Of a DNA stretch of 64,000 nucleotides, positions 26,370-36,599 are shown piece by piece. The translations under genes were made by a program, and so were the position numbers. Within the stretch, counting starts at the first letter, position 1; each line of letters opens with the position of its first letter. The notes beneath the pieces are model-generated. The model ran no database searches. It was not told the DNA's origin and saw only the letters and a program-made list of their open reading frames with translations. The stretch comes from Atherix ibis (taxonomy: Eukaryota > Arthropoda > Insecta > Diptera > Athericidae): positions 21,042,233 through 21,106,232 of the forward strand of contig OY282610.1 of the NCBI GenBank assembly GCA_958298945.1, written 5' to 3'.

Positions 26370-27420
26370 CAGAACTTTGGTGGTTTCTGGTGGAAAAACT
26401 GAATCAAGTGGTTTTTACAGGCCTTTCTTGTGGTCTTTTAAGAGAGCTCTGCAGGGATCGAAATCAGTGGTAGTCTGAGGGTGTTATGACTTTAAAATTT
26501 TACAGGCAAGCTTTCTTAATTTATGGCAAGTCATCAAAAATGTATTTGGTCGCCCGTAATCGTAGTGGATAAGAACAATTCTTGCCATTTTCTCTCAATC
26601 GCTTGGCGTAATTTGTTGAGTTGCTCACAATACAGTACCAAGTTAACAGTTTGCCTGATTACCTTCCAATCCCAACCCTAAACACATCATGACCTGATTA
26701 GCTGTCAGTCCCGGCTCTCTTTTTCCATGATCTCTTTTGAACCAAATTATCGTATTTGGCCATTTTTCATCGCCAGTTATTATTCGCTTCAGAATTGGCT
26801 CGATTTCATTGCGCTTCAGAAGCGAATCGCAGATTTTAAGTCGGTCCATTTTTTTTCGCACTCAATTCAATAAGGCACATAAACTCCGAGATTCCCTTTT
26901 AATCCCACCATACATAATGACCTGATTAGCTGTCATTCCCGGCTCTCTTTTTCCATGACCTCTTTCGAACGATATTCTCGTATATTACCCATTTTTCATC
27001 ACCAGTTATGATGTTCTTCAAAAATGGCTCGATTTCATTGCGCTTCAGAAGCATATCTCAGATATTAAGTCGGTCCATTTTGTTTTTCGCACTCAATTCA
27101 ATGAGACACATAAACTCTGAGATTCCCTTCCAATACACACATCATGACTTGATTGGCTATCAATCGCTTGGCGTAATTTCTCGAGTAGCTCATAGTACAG
27201 TACCGTGTTAATAGTTTGCTCGAGTGGTAGCAGTTCATAATGAACAATTCCCTTTCAATCCCACCATACACAATGATCTTTTTTGAACGATATTCTCATA
27301 TATTACCCATTTTTCATCACCAGTTATGATTCGCTTCAAAAATGGCTCGATTTCATTGCGCTTCAGAAGCATATCTCAGATATTAAGTCAGTTCTTCTTG
27401 TTTTTCGTACTCAATTCAAA
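26370..27420 (-). pseudogene. mariner transposase pseudogene, all three catalytic Asp regions traceable
   Basis: Reading the minus strand, the segment around LLKRNEIEPILKRIITGDEKW ends at 26760; it matches the conserved mariner block, and TGDEKW (26760-26777) holds the first catalytic Asp. Further on, HYDYGRPNT (near 26541-26567) corresponds to the HQDNARPHT block with the second Asp. SDYH followed by a stop and FRSLQSSLK (26464-26478 and onward) corresponds to SDYHLF with the third Asp. Spacing between the second and third Asp is shorter than the family's 34 residues and needs a frame change, so there are deletions. The N-terminal helix-turn-helix region is not recognisable. Stops, frameshifts and a triplicated TGDEKW-proximal segment make it non-functional. 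Confidence 0.85.
26690..27420 (-). repeat. Triplicated internal segment of the mariner element
   Basis: The word CTCGATTTCATTGCGCTTCA, encoding LKRNEIE on the minus strand, occurs at 26799, 27029 and 27347. Each copy sits in a longer repeated segment that runs from a CATGATC/CATGACC region through CATTTTTCATC and to TCGCACTCAATTCAA. The spacings of 230 and 318 bp differ because the third copy carries extra sequence. That extra sequence resembles the element's own 26598-26650 part (AATCGCTTGGCGTAATTT). Confidence 0.88.
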
Positions 27421-27914
27421 CTGTGAGTTTTTTTTTTTTAACTCAGACTTATTCAAATAATTTATAACGATTTAATTATGAATTTTCAATTAATAATCTT
27501 TGTCATAACTGCTGATATGTTTGTTTTTTTGTGAGAATTCCATCACTTTTTCGGTAATTGACCAATAAGAATTGAGTTCATCTTTTATATACAATAGAAA
27601 TTTTCCAGAACGAAAAAAACTGATTTGTTTGCGTACAACTGATTTTACTCGTAATATAAATACCACTAATTTGTTGACAAACCTGTGAGGAGTTGTCGCT
27701 CTTATCGAAGTGGGATTGAAAAATATATCAAATTTTCTCTATATTCTGGTTTATTTTTAAAATGAAAAAAAAAATTTACGCAACACAAATTTTCAACTGT
27801 CGTCTTTGAAATGCGTTTCCTTTTTTTATGTCATATTTTTTAGTATGGTTATAATTCAGCTAATGGCTACTAAGTCCATCTATCTAAAAAGTCCACGAAC
27901 TTTTTCGACTAACT

Positions 27915-30900
27915 ATTTTTAATAAAAGTCTCGTATCTGATTCAATAAATTGCATTTTTCAACTCAAATTGACTAATACTTGTTGGCTTTAGACCTCTAT
28001 GATGGTGTAAGAGTTCATAAATTGTTTACAATTAAACCAAGTAAATAAATTTAATCCTTTTGTCCTTACTTGAGGTTATTACAATACCTTACAAAAAATA
28101 CTAAAAGTATAGTGTAAAGTTTATCAACAAAAAAAAATATAAAAATTGTAATTTAGTTTTGCTTTTCTCGAACTTACTAATGCCAACGCAGCCCAATAAC
28201 CTTTCTAGACCAAACAAAATACGACGAACATTCTGAAAGATAAAAATATAAACTTTTTTATAAACTATTACCGTAAGATGGCACTTTTTCAATTATTTCA
28301 AATACCTCCTCAAGAAAACTGTATTTATGCGTTAATTTTAAAATAGAAAACCCGCCATTTTGGTTGGTGTGGTACTTAGGGGAAAGGGGGGACTCCACTC
28401 TTCCATTTCTATACAAATGATCACTACAGTTAAACTTCCAAAAAAATACACCTTCCCCGCACCACCCGCAATAAAATGGTCAACCAATGGTCCAAATATT
28501 TTCCGTTAGATGGCGTTTGTTCAATTATTTCGATTTACCATTTGGTAAAGCTGTATTCACGCGCTAATTTACCAACCGAAAAGGAAAGATTTCTGCAACT
28601 TTTTTCAAGTTCAATCCTAGTCAATAATAATAGCGTTAACACCACCACATCCCAATGCCGCCATTGTTATATTCAAACCTCAACAATATTATTGGTAGCA
28701 TTTATTTTCCCATATAATCCTTATCCTTTACAATTGAAAATGGTAGCACTTCATCCTTTACGTGTGAACGTTTCATCATTATTTTCGTAATTATCTGTAA
28801 ATATTTTATTTCTATTTTAATAAAATTATTAATTCTTTAATCAAAATAAAAATAGAAAATTTTCCTTTTTTTTTAAAACGATTTTCGAAAGTCTAAAAAA
28901 AATTCGTATAATAAAAATAAAAATATTTAAATCTCTTTTGAATTATTAAAAGAACAAAATAAAAGTTATGGAAAATTCGTGAACATCTTTTTTCAAATTT
29001 AAACGATTAAATAAATTTCCAGTTCGAATGCGTTTAGTAAAAATTTCCCTTAAATCGTCTCCGTTTGAACGTGTGCATACATAATAATCGGACCCATAGA
29101 CGACGATGGCGCTTACGACAGCAACGGAAGAGAAATCATTGTCGATGGAAATCGTTCATGGTTTTGATCCAAAGCAGAAAATTTTCCAACAAAAATCAGT
29201 AATACCACGCGAACAAAAAAAAAAAAAAACCCCAAAATGACAACAAAAAAACACGAAAAATAAACCCTCAATAAAATAAGTGATGATAGGGAAAGGGGCG
29301 GGGTGAGGGGCGGGTGGAGGGTAGGTGTGCTAAGAATAAACCGAAATCGAATAAATGAAAATAAGAATAGCAGAAAATAAGAAGCTGATGCTTAAGTGTT
29401 TTATGGTTTTGGGTATACACGCGCTGAATATATTCAGCACTGTGCCATAGCCATTCATACCTCGACACCATGTACACACCTCTTCGAGATAATCACAAAT
29501 CTTACCATTCGAATATTGGGGCTCGATTTTAACGCATAAACGACTGATGCTGTGGCTGATATCCTTGAAATGATCTCCCAACGAGTACATTAACGTGACA
29601 CTCCTTAATAAAGTGCAAATATTGCCTTAGAATGCTCCATTAAGGATATCTAAGCTTTCAGATGTTAAGCACATACGCCGCTACAACCGTTGCGTTGGGA
29701 CATGGGCAAATGCCCAAAAATACCACCAGACAACCATACACCAACGATGACTATTCACATCTACGACTATATTGGGGCTTGTATGCAGGATATTTTTCAA
29801 TAATGTGTATGTGTGAAGATATTTGAAATTTGTTTATAAAATAGAACGCAAAAAAAAGAAGAAAAAATCAACATAGATGGCAGCACCATTACTGTACTCA
29901 TCCTTCAACGATGGATGGATAAATTTATTAATAGATACAGATAGGGCTAACGGGGCGACCAATCATACTTAAGGGGTAGTTAGTAAGAGCAGCTGTACAG
30001 CGGACTGTACAAAAACAAAATTCCACCCCGAAAAAAAGAAAGAAGAAGAAGAAAATCATCACCAATAGCCGAACCATATACATACACGCATAGTTAAAAA
30101 GGCTAATACGCATTAGAGGGTAGATAATATGAAGCTGATTGGTGTGGTTGGAGGGTGTATCTCATCGTAATCATGGCCGATAGCATTCTTAACGGATTGA
30201 GCATGTAAGCACATAAAGAATAGCGGAAGGGAAGATAAAATTCAGGAAATAATATTACAATCCTTCTTTATGGGATACAGACGAACCGACAAACGATGCC
30301 GATAAGTGGTTTCGCAGAGTTGCGACCGAATCAATTCCACCTGAAACCAAGTTTTCTGATAGTCGCAAATAAATGCAATTGACTTTCCACTCCACACCAG
30401 ATCTTCTCTGTCTCAGCTCCATATCCTATCCATCTGTTTGTCTGTCCTTACTCGCTTTCCACTTTTGTTGTCTCGAAATTTATTCCATTTAATATTGTCT
30501 GATACTGTGCCGCGTAAGTTCTGAAGAGTGTTTATCTACAGGCAATCGTACTGCTGAGAATGAAATCCAGACATAAGCGGCTCTTGAGCTTTTAACATTC
30601 TATGCTCATTTCTAGGATGAGAATCCTCTCCAGCATGTCAATATTCTTAAAACTAAGAAGTTCAGTTCGTATCGTCCAGAATATTTTGGTAAACACTTTA
30701 AGTCAAATTGCAAAAATTTCGGTCACTCCTTTTGCAAAGAAGGTCAACAAAATATCGATTAGCAAAAGTTATCGCTGCTACCACAGCACAGGAAGCCACT
30801 TCTTCGCAGTTTGATGTGTTTCTGAACTGAACCGCTCCCTGAGCCGATTATCATCTGATCGAAACCCATCAAATTGCTGTTGGCTCTTTTTTAAGTTTTA

Positions 30901-31507
30901 TAAATTACGGAAATAGTAAATTCTTTCTTGTCTTCAGCGAACCATTTCAGTCGATCGATGTGATAAAATGGCAACAAAAAAAATCCGCACACCTACAAAA
31001 AGGTCCGATACCAAACCCTTAGAAGGTTACTACTTAAGTGCATTTTGAAAAATAGTCAGCCAAAGGAAGTTGGCCATCCGCTGACATTCAACCAACGAAA
31101 TACTGTGAAGCATCGTTTTATGTGCAAATCATTCCAGTTCGGTATGCATTCGTAAGGTCAGCAGGTCAACAGTAACGGCTTATTCCCCCAATTCTTTCGG
31201 TTGTGGATGGCCAATTATCTGAGTCAGGGGAGCGTTGATATTCCCAACAGTCAATTTAGCTACGTTAGTCATTTGTCCTTGCAATTCGCTTTTTATCCTG
31301 TCAATCTTTCTGTTAGTTGCAATTATTCAATGACTTTTCTTTTAATAAAGGAGAATTGCATAAGAAAAAAAAAGGTGAATTTTCTTCTACTTGATTTTTT
31401 TTATTTTTGGATGCACGAAAAATTTTATTATAAGAATTCACATTTATTTTTAGTTGTTTTGTTTTTATTTTTTATTTTTATAGCATATTATTGAGATATG
31501 CTATAAA
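27915..31507. other. Mixed unique sequence, no gene recognised
   Basis: Base composition is less skewed than the arrays, especially 28370-28780 and 29440-31200, but I found no frame with splice sites and a recognisable domain. C-rich and G-rich patches lie near 28380 and 29290-29330. It may hold old mobile-element remnants that cannot be identified by eye. One diverged duplication is listed separately. Confidence 0.4.
28272..28580 (+). repeat. Diverged direct duplication with AGATGGC core
   Basis: A segment starting CCGTAAGATGGCAC at 28272 resembles one starting CCGTTAGATGGCGT near 28503. Both continue with TTCAATTATTTC, then a related ~45 bp containing CTGTATT and GCTAATTT-like words. Copies are about 231 bp apart and perhaps 75-80 percent alike over 70 bp. 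Confidence 0.65.
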
Positions 31508-31531
31508 AAACTGGCAGAACGAATTTAAGTA

Positions 31532-32690
31532 GTCCTGGGGCCACTCTTGTGGAATGTCACGTACGACGGCCTACTCCATCTGGAATTACCGCCGAACATA
31601 ATACTCGTGGCTTTCGCGGAGGACGTAGCGCTTGTCCTTGTAGCCAAACACCTGAGGGAACCGGAAGCTGCATTCTCCACCATCATCCGGAGGATAAGAC
31701 AGTGGGCGAAATCGGCAGACCTGTCTTTGGCGGAAAATAGGACCGAGGCACTCCTTGTGAGTAGCCGGAAGAAAAAAGAGACCATCACCATAAGAGTAGG
31801 CGACCACGACATCCAGTCGCTACCCTACATCCGGTATCTAGGGGTTGTCTTGGATGCCAGACTCAACTACAAGGAGCACATCTCCAGCGTCATCAGAAAG
31901 ACATCAGCAGTACAGGGCGCGCTTTCGAGGATAATGCCCAATATCGGAGGCCCCAGGCAAATCCGAAGGCGACTACTGCCAACTGTAGTTACCTCCGTCC
32001 TGCTATACGGAGCACCAGTGTGGGCGAAATCGCTAGAGCTAACAACATACCGCAATACAATGTCATCAGTCCAGCGGCTTTCAGCGATCAGAGTAGCGTC
32101 AGCATACCGAACGGTATCACACGATGCGGTCAACGTCGTGGCATCATGCCCACCCATCGACGTCCTGACAGGAGAGCGTGAGCGCCAACACCGTTGGAAG
32201 AAGGAAAAGCGGCGAAAGGTCCTCTGTGAAGAGGAAAGACCCGAGAGTGGTCGCCTCTGGCAAGAGAGATGGGACAGCTCGACGAAGGGTCGGTGGACTC
32301 ATCGGCTGATCCCAGATATCACCAAGTGGGTCATTCGCGTGCACGGGGAAAGTCGGGTATTACATCACCCGACTCTTGACTGAGCATGGATGCTTTCGGG
32401 CAGAGAACTGACTCCCCAGCTGAGGAGCGATGTGATCGAAGATGCAGAACACGTATTCTTCCAATGCCCCTTCTACGAGGGGACACGGGCAGATCTGGAG
32501 AAAAATCTGGACCGTCCCATCAGTTCATAAAACATAGTGGGGTGCATGCTGAAGAGCCAATCGGCTTGGAACAGAGTTGCAGAGTACGCGGAATCTTTAA
32601 TCAAGGATCTTCGGACCACGTACGAAGAATAGGCCGCGAGGCGTCATAATATTGGGACAGCAGTAATATCAAATAAGAACGCCCCGGCGA
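31532..32690 (+). pseudogene. Reverse transcriptase C-terminal fragment (LINE ORF2)
   Basis: The frame opens with VLGPLLWNVTYDGLL, the segment just before the catalytic box in R1-type reverse transcriptases. The box itself is FAED (31613-31624) instead of FADD, so the first catalytic Asp is replaced by Glu. Further along come IRQWAKSADL, KTEALL-like NRTEALLVSSRKK, PYIRYLGVVLDARLNYKEH, LLYGAPVWA and LSAIRVASAYRTVS, all in family order. The main frame stops at 32381-32383. A one-base shift near 32345-32360 restores YYITRLLTEHGCFRA, and a further frame gives EDAEHVFFQCPFYEGTRADL, the CCHC-like 3' end. It is therefore an inactivated fragment with at least two frame breaks. Antisense open frames over it are shadows. 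Confidence 0.88.
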
Positions 32691-32783
32691 AGTAGTATTT
32701 ACAAAGAGTGACGCCGGTGAACCATCGTTCCGGGAGCAAGGGTAGAGGTGCAGGTAGGTTTTAGCGAGGTAAAAATCCCGCAT

Positions 32784-32820
32784 TACTCGCCTGGCAGGTA
32801 GAAGGTCTTCCAGGCGAGTA
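32784..32820 (+). other. 11 bp hairpin in the LINE 3' UTR
   Basis: TACTCGCCTGG (32784-32794) and CCAGGCGAGTA (32810-32820) are perfect complements around a 15 nt loop. It lies about 100 bp after the last recognisable coding sequence and about 50 bp before the element's end, where many LINEs carry structured RNA read by their own reverse transcriptase. The function is inference. Confidence 0.8.
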
Positions 32821-32879
32821 CCTTTTGAAGGTTTCCCCTTGTACCTCATTAATCTAAACTTTAAAACCCTATCCTAACC

Positions 32880-34440
32880 TATATCAATTTTACACAGTTT
32901 TTTGTTATGTTACAAGCTCTACAAGTTACCCGAAAATATGTTGCTTCTTCAAAAAAAATCCCTGAATGTAATCGTGTGGTCTTAATATGACAAAATTAAT
33001 TAATTGATAGATTTTCAGTTTAAGGTCTTAAGAGAATTTCAATTTTAATTTAAAATCTTTAATTTTGTTTACAGAATTTTAATTTGATATTCTTATCTAC
33101 TTCTCAAATACCTTCTTGAGCATAAAAAAAAATATTTTCGAACCCCTGTGTAGTCTTAAAGGACCTTATGCACGTTGAAGTCATGACACCATTTGCAACT
33201 CTCCACCCTATCCAAAACTATATCAATTTTTACATAATTTTTTGTTGTAAAATACATTCCTTCTTTAAAAAAATCCCTAAATGCGATCGTGTGGTCTTAA
33301 TATGACAAAATTAATAAATAGATAGATTTTTAGTTTTAAGATCCTAAGAGAATTTCAATTTGAATTTAAGGTCTTTAATTTTTGTTTACATAATTCTAAT
33401 TTGATATTCTTACCTACTTCTAATGTGATCGTGTGGTCTTAATATGACAAAATTAATAAATAGATAGATTTTCAGTTTTAAGGTCCTAAGAGAATTTCAA
33501 TTTTAATTTAAGGTCTTTAATTTTTGTTTACAGAATTCTAATTTAATATTCTTATCTACTTCTCAAATACCTTCCAGACCATAAAAAAAAATATTTTCGA
33601 ACCCCTGTGTAGTCTTAAAGGAGCGTATGCACTTTGGAGTCATGACACCATTTGCAACTCTCCGCCCTATCCAAAACTATATCAATTTTTACATAGTTTT
33701 TTATTGTAAAATACATTCCTTCTTTTAAAAAAATCCCTAAATATGATCGTGGGGTCTTAATATGACAAAATTAATAAATAGATAGATTTTCAGTTTTAAG
33801 GTCCTAAGAGAATTTCAATTTGAATTTAAGGTCTTTAATTTTTGTTTACAGAATTCTAATTTAATATTCTTATCTACTTCTCAAATACCTTCCAGACCAT
33901 AAAAAAAAATATTTTCGAACCCCTGTGTAGTCTTAAAGGAGCGTATGCACTTTGGAGTCATGACACCATTTGCAACTCTCCGCCCTATCCAAAACTATAT
34001 CAATTTTTACATAGTTTTTTATTGTAAAATACATTCCTTCTTTTAAAAAAATCCCTAAATATGATCGTGGGGTCTTAATATGACAAAATTAATAAATAGA
34101 TAGATTTTCAGTTTTAAGGTCCTAAGAGAATTTCAATTTTAATTTAAGGTCTTTAATTTTTGTTTACAGAATTCTAATTTAATATTCTTATCTACTTCTC
34201 AAATACCTTCTTGAGCATAAAAAAAAATATTTTCGAACCCCTGTGTAGTCTTAAAGGACCTTATGCACTTTGGAGTCATGACACCATTTGCAACTCTCCA
34301 CCCTATCTAAAACTATATCAATTTTTACATAGTTTTTTATTGTAAAATACATTCCTTCTTTTAAAAAAATCCCTAAATATGATCGTGGGGTCTTAATATT
34401 ACAAAATTAATTTTTGAAATACTCGTAGTGTCAATTTAAG
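32880..34440. repeat. 318 bp tandem satellite
   Basis: GATCGTG(T/G)GGTCTTAATAT occurs at 33427, 33745, 34063 and 34381, exactly 318 bp apart, with earlier copies near 32971 and 33284. The copy starting near 33284 is shortened to about 143 bp. Monomers between 33427 and 34380 are nearly identical, including the words CGAACCCCTGTGTAGTC and GGAGTCATGACACC. The array starts immediately after the R1-like element and decays after 34410. Confidence 0.95.
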
Positions 34441-36599
34441 GTCTTAAGGGTCTACGTAAAGTTTTCACACTATCCAAAAATGTATTCGTTTTTGTGAATA
34501 CTTTTTTGATGATCTTTGAGACATGAAGTTTATTAGGCAAGTTATTACTTTTAGGAAATATTTTAAATTGAAGGTCTGATGAGACCACATCTACTTCAGA
34601 AATTAGGCGACTATCGGACTTTTCAAAATATTAAATGTGCAAAAAAAGTTTTTCTAAAATTGATTATTTTGTATAATCATTTAGATAGGACCATTCAAAT
34701 AAAGACCCTTCAATTGCTGAATAGACTGGACGTATGTGAGAGGTCCACAGTTAATTTGGGACCTTATTTTAAGAGCATTTGATATTTGTTAGAGAAATTT
34801 TTCTTGTCGTATGAAGTAATCCAAAACGGATAACTTTACATAAATTTGAAACTATAGCAGCCAATATGTCTACCAGTTTAGGACCCTCTAGCAAATGTAT
34901 TTGTCAAATGAAAAAAATAGAAAATTTTCTATTTTTCATGATTTTCTTCATTTTGTACCAATTAGTTTTCTTTGGCTTTTATTGAAATTGTTACCTTTTT
35001 ATTGTTTTGAATTATTTTCGAAAGATTTTCTTTATGGGAAAAGGGCAATAATAGTTTATGGCAATGGAGATAAACAGTTGGAAAGATTGTAAAATTCCCC
35101 CCCCCCCTTATGGAGAAAGACGAACGAAGCTTAACTGAAATGTAGAAAATTATCCAACTTGAAGATTCTCTCAGCATAGGACAGAAGATAGAATCTCATA
35201 ACGATGATGTCCAGAATAGGCTGACGATTCACATCTGTTGTTGATCTGATTCTGTTCGGATGCACTGGAACAGCTCACCGATATCTTTTCCATTGTGTTC
35301 GTTTGCTTGATAGAAAAAGAACTGACATTATTCTAGGCAGATTTATCCCCTCGACACGAAGCGACGAATCGGAACGTATCGCAACGGTTTAGTTCGCATT
35401 GCTCCACTTCGCAGCTTGTCGCATCGTATCGCCTTGATCCGAACGGACCCCAATATCTCCGATCGTTTTGCTCAGCGAGCGCACATTGTCTTAATGGCAT
35501 CCCATGGTGAGGAGGTGGGCTCCGATGGTTTTTTGCAATGTTTTTCTAATCTTTATTAGCACATGTGGATAGGGTAGAGAGAAGTGGTACCATTATGCCA
35601 ATGGGAAATATTGACGCAATGGTCCCCCCATTTTGGACATGATTCATTCAATCGGGCGTAGGCACTCGTACAACATTTTTCCTCGACGTAGCTAGCTGAT
35701 CATTTCGCGTTCGCGACCAGGAATTAATATACCTGGAAGTGAAGTGAACCGAAGTTATATTGAGTCAAGTAACGTTAGAATTGATGGATTCGTTCGGGAA
35801 GATGTGTGCAACCAGAATGCATCTCACCAACTCTGATTACCTTCACAATTTCCACTTTAATAAAAGCTTAATTAGGAAATAAATTTCAATCCGTTTTCCT
35901 TTTATAATTTTCAATGTTGTATAATTTTTTTTTGTACCACATTTTCTATCAGTTAATTTTTTTCAAATTTGTTTTCCATCAGTCTTTTTTTCCTCGACTT
36001 AGTTTTTATTTCTATTTCAATCACTTTAAAGATTGGAAAATCTTCTATGGATAGAATTATTATCATTCGTTGAAGATTTGACTTCGTCATCCTCAACGGC
36101 AGCAACGATATCGTAATCGTCTTAGAAGTGAAGATTGCCACCTTCGTCTTAATCTGCAGCATTTTCAGAGACTTTTTCTTTCCGATTCTATCTTTTCTAT
36201 TATTCCTCTTATTTCCGTCGTTATTAATTGAAAACGGTTGCTACTGAATTGTTGTAGTCATTTTTACTAAACGGTATTTAGAAAGTTATGTTCGGAGAGT
36301 GCAGCCAACATTCTACACTATTTCCTGTCAGTATTTTCTTGTACGAAAATTGAAAAGATTTTTTTAAAGCAAATATTTTCTCTAAAATCTACTTTTTATT
36401 CTATTACTGTACTTACCTATCATAATGAAGAAATTTCTCAACTTACTACAAATCGACTTAAGGTCTTAGTTAGATCACGCCATATTGAAATTTATACAAA
36501 ATGGTCGGCGAACAATTTAGTTTAAATTTTAGTTTCTTCCGTTTTAAGTAAAGATGAGTAAAAATAATAATAAAAAAGTATAAAAAACACTGACCATAA
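34441..36599. other. Unique sequence, no gene recognised
   Basis: A C-run lies at 35097-35107. The region 35200-35800 is unusually GC-balanced, with words such as CGACGAATCGGAACGTATCG, but no frame or family is recognisable. It may be a decayed mobile element or a regulatory region. The rest is AT-rich. Confidence 0.4.

Larger units (their letters stand above)
26227..27914 (-). mobile_element. Degraded mariner (DD34D) DNA transposon
   Basis: Imperfect terminal inverted repeats mark the ends. The left end reads GTTAGTCGAAAAAGTTCATGG (26231-26251) and the complement of the right end (27891-27914) reads GTTAGTCGAAAAAGTTCGTGG, one base different. Total length of about 1.69 kb is longer than a typical 1.3 kb mariner because an internal segment is repeated. 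The transposase lies on the minus strand, as expected from its position relative to both ends. TA target-site duplication is plausible at the left (TATTGGGTTAG) but not certain at the right. The mellifera-like subfamily is suggested by the protein remnants. The copy is certainly inactive. Confidence 0.88.
31508..32868 (+). mobile_element. 5'-truncated R1-like non-LTR retrotransposon
   Basis: The element begins abruptly within the reverse transcriptase domain (VLGPLLWNV near 31532), continues through the C-terminal zinc-knuckle region, and has a GC-richer 3' UTR that fades out near 32868. Severe 5' truncation is typical of LINE insertions made by target-primed reverse transcription. GC content is clearly higher than both flanks. 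The right end merges into a 318 bp satellite. R1 clade (R1/TRAS/Waldo-type) is my best assignment from the PYIRYLGV and RVASAYRTVS blocks, but it is tentative. No clear poly(A) tail or target-site duplication was found. Confidence 0.85.

Noticed and set aside
31525..32849. Minus-strand and alternate + strand frames over the R1-like element
   Set aside because: They are shadows of the reverse transcriptase pseudogene. Only the + frame and its shifted continuations match the family.
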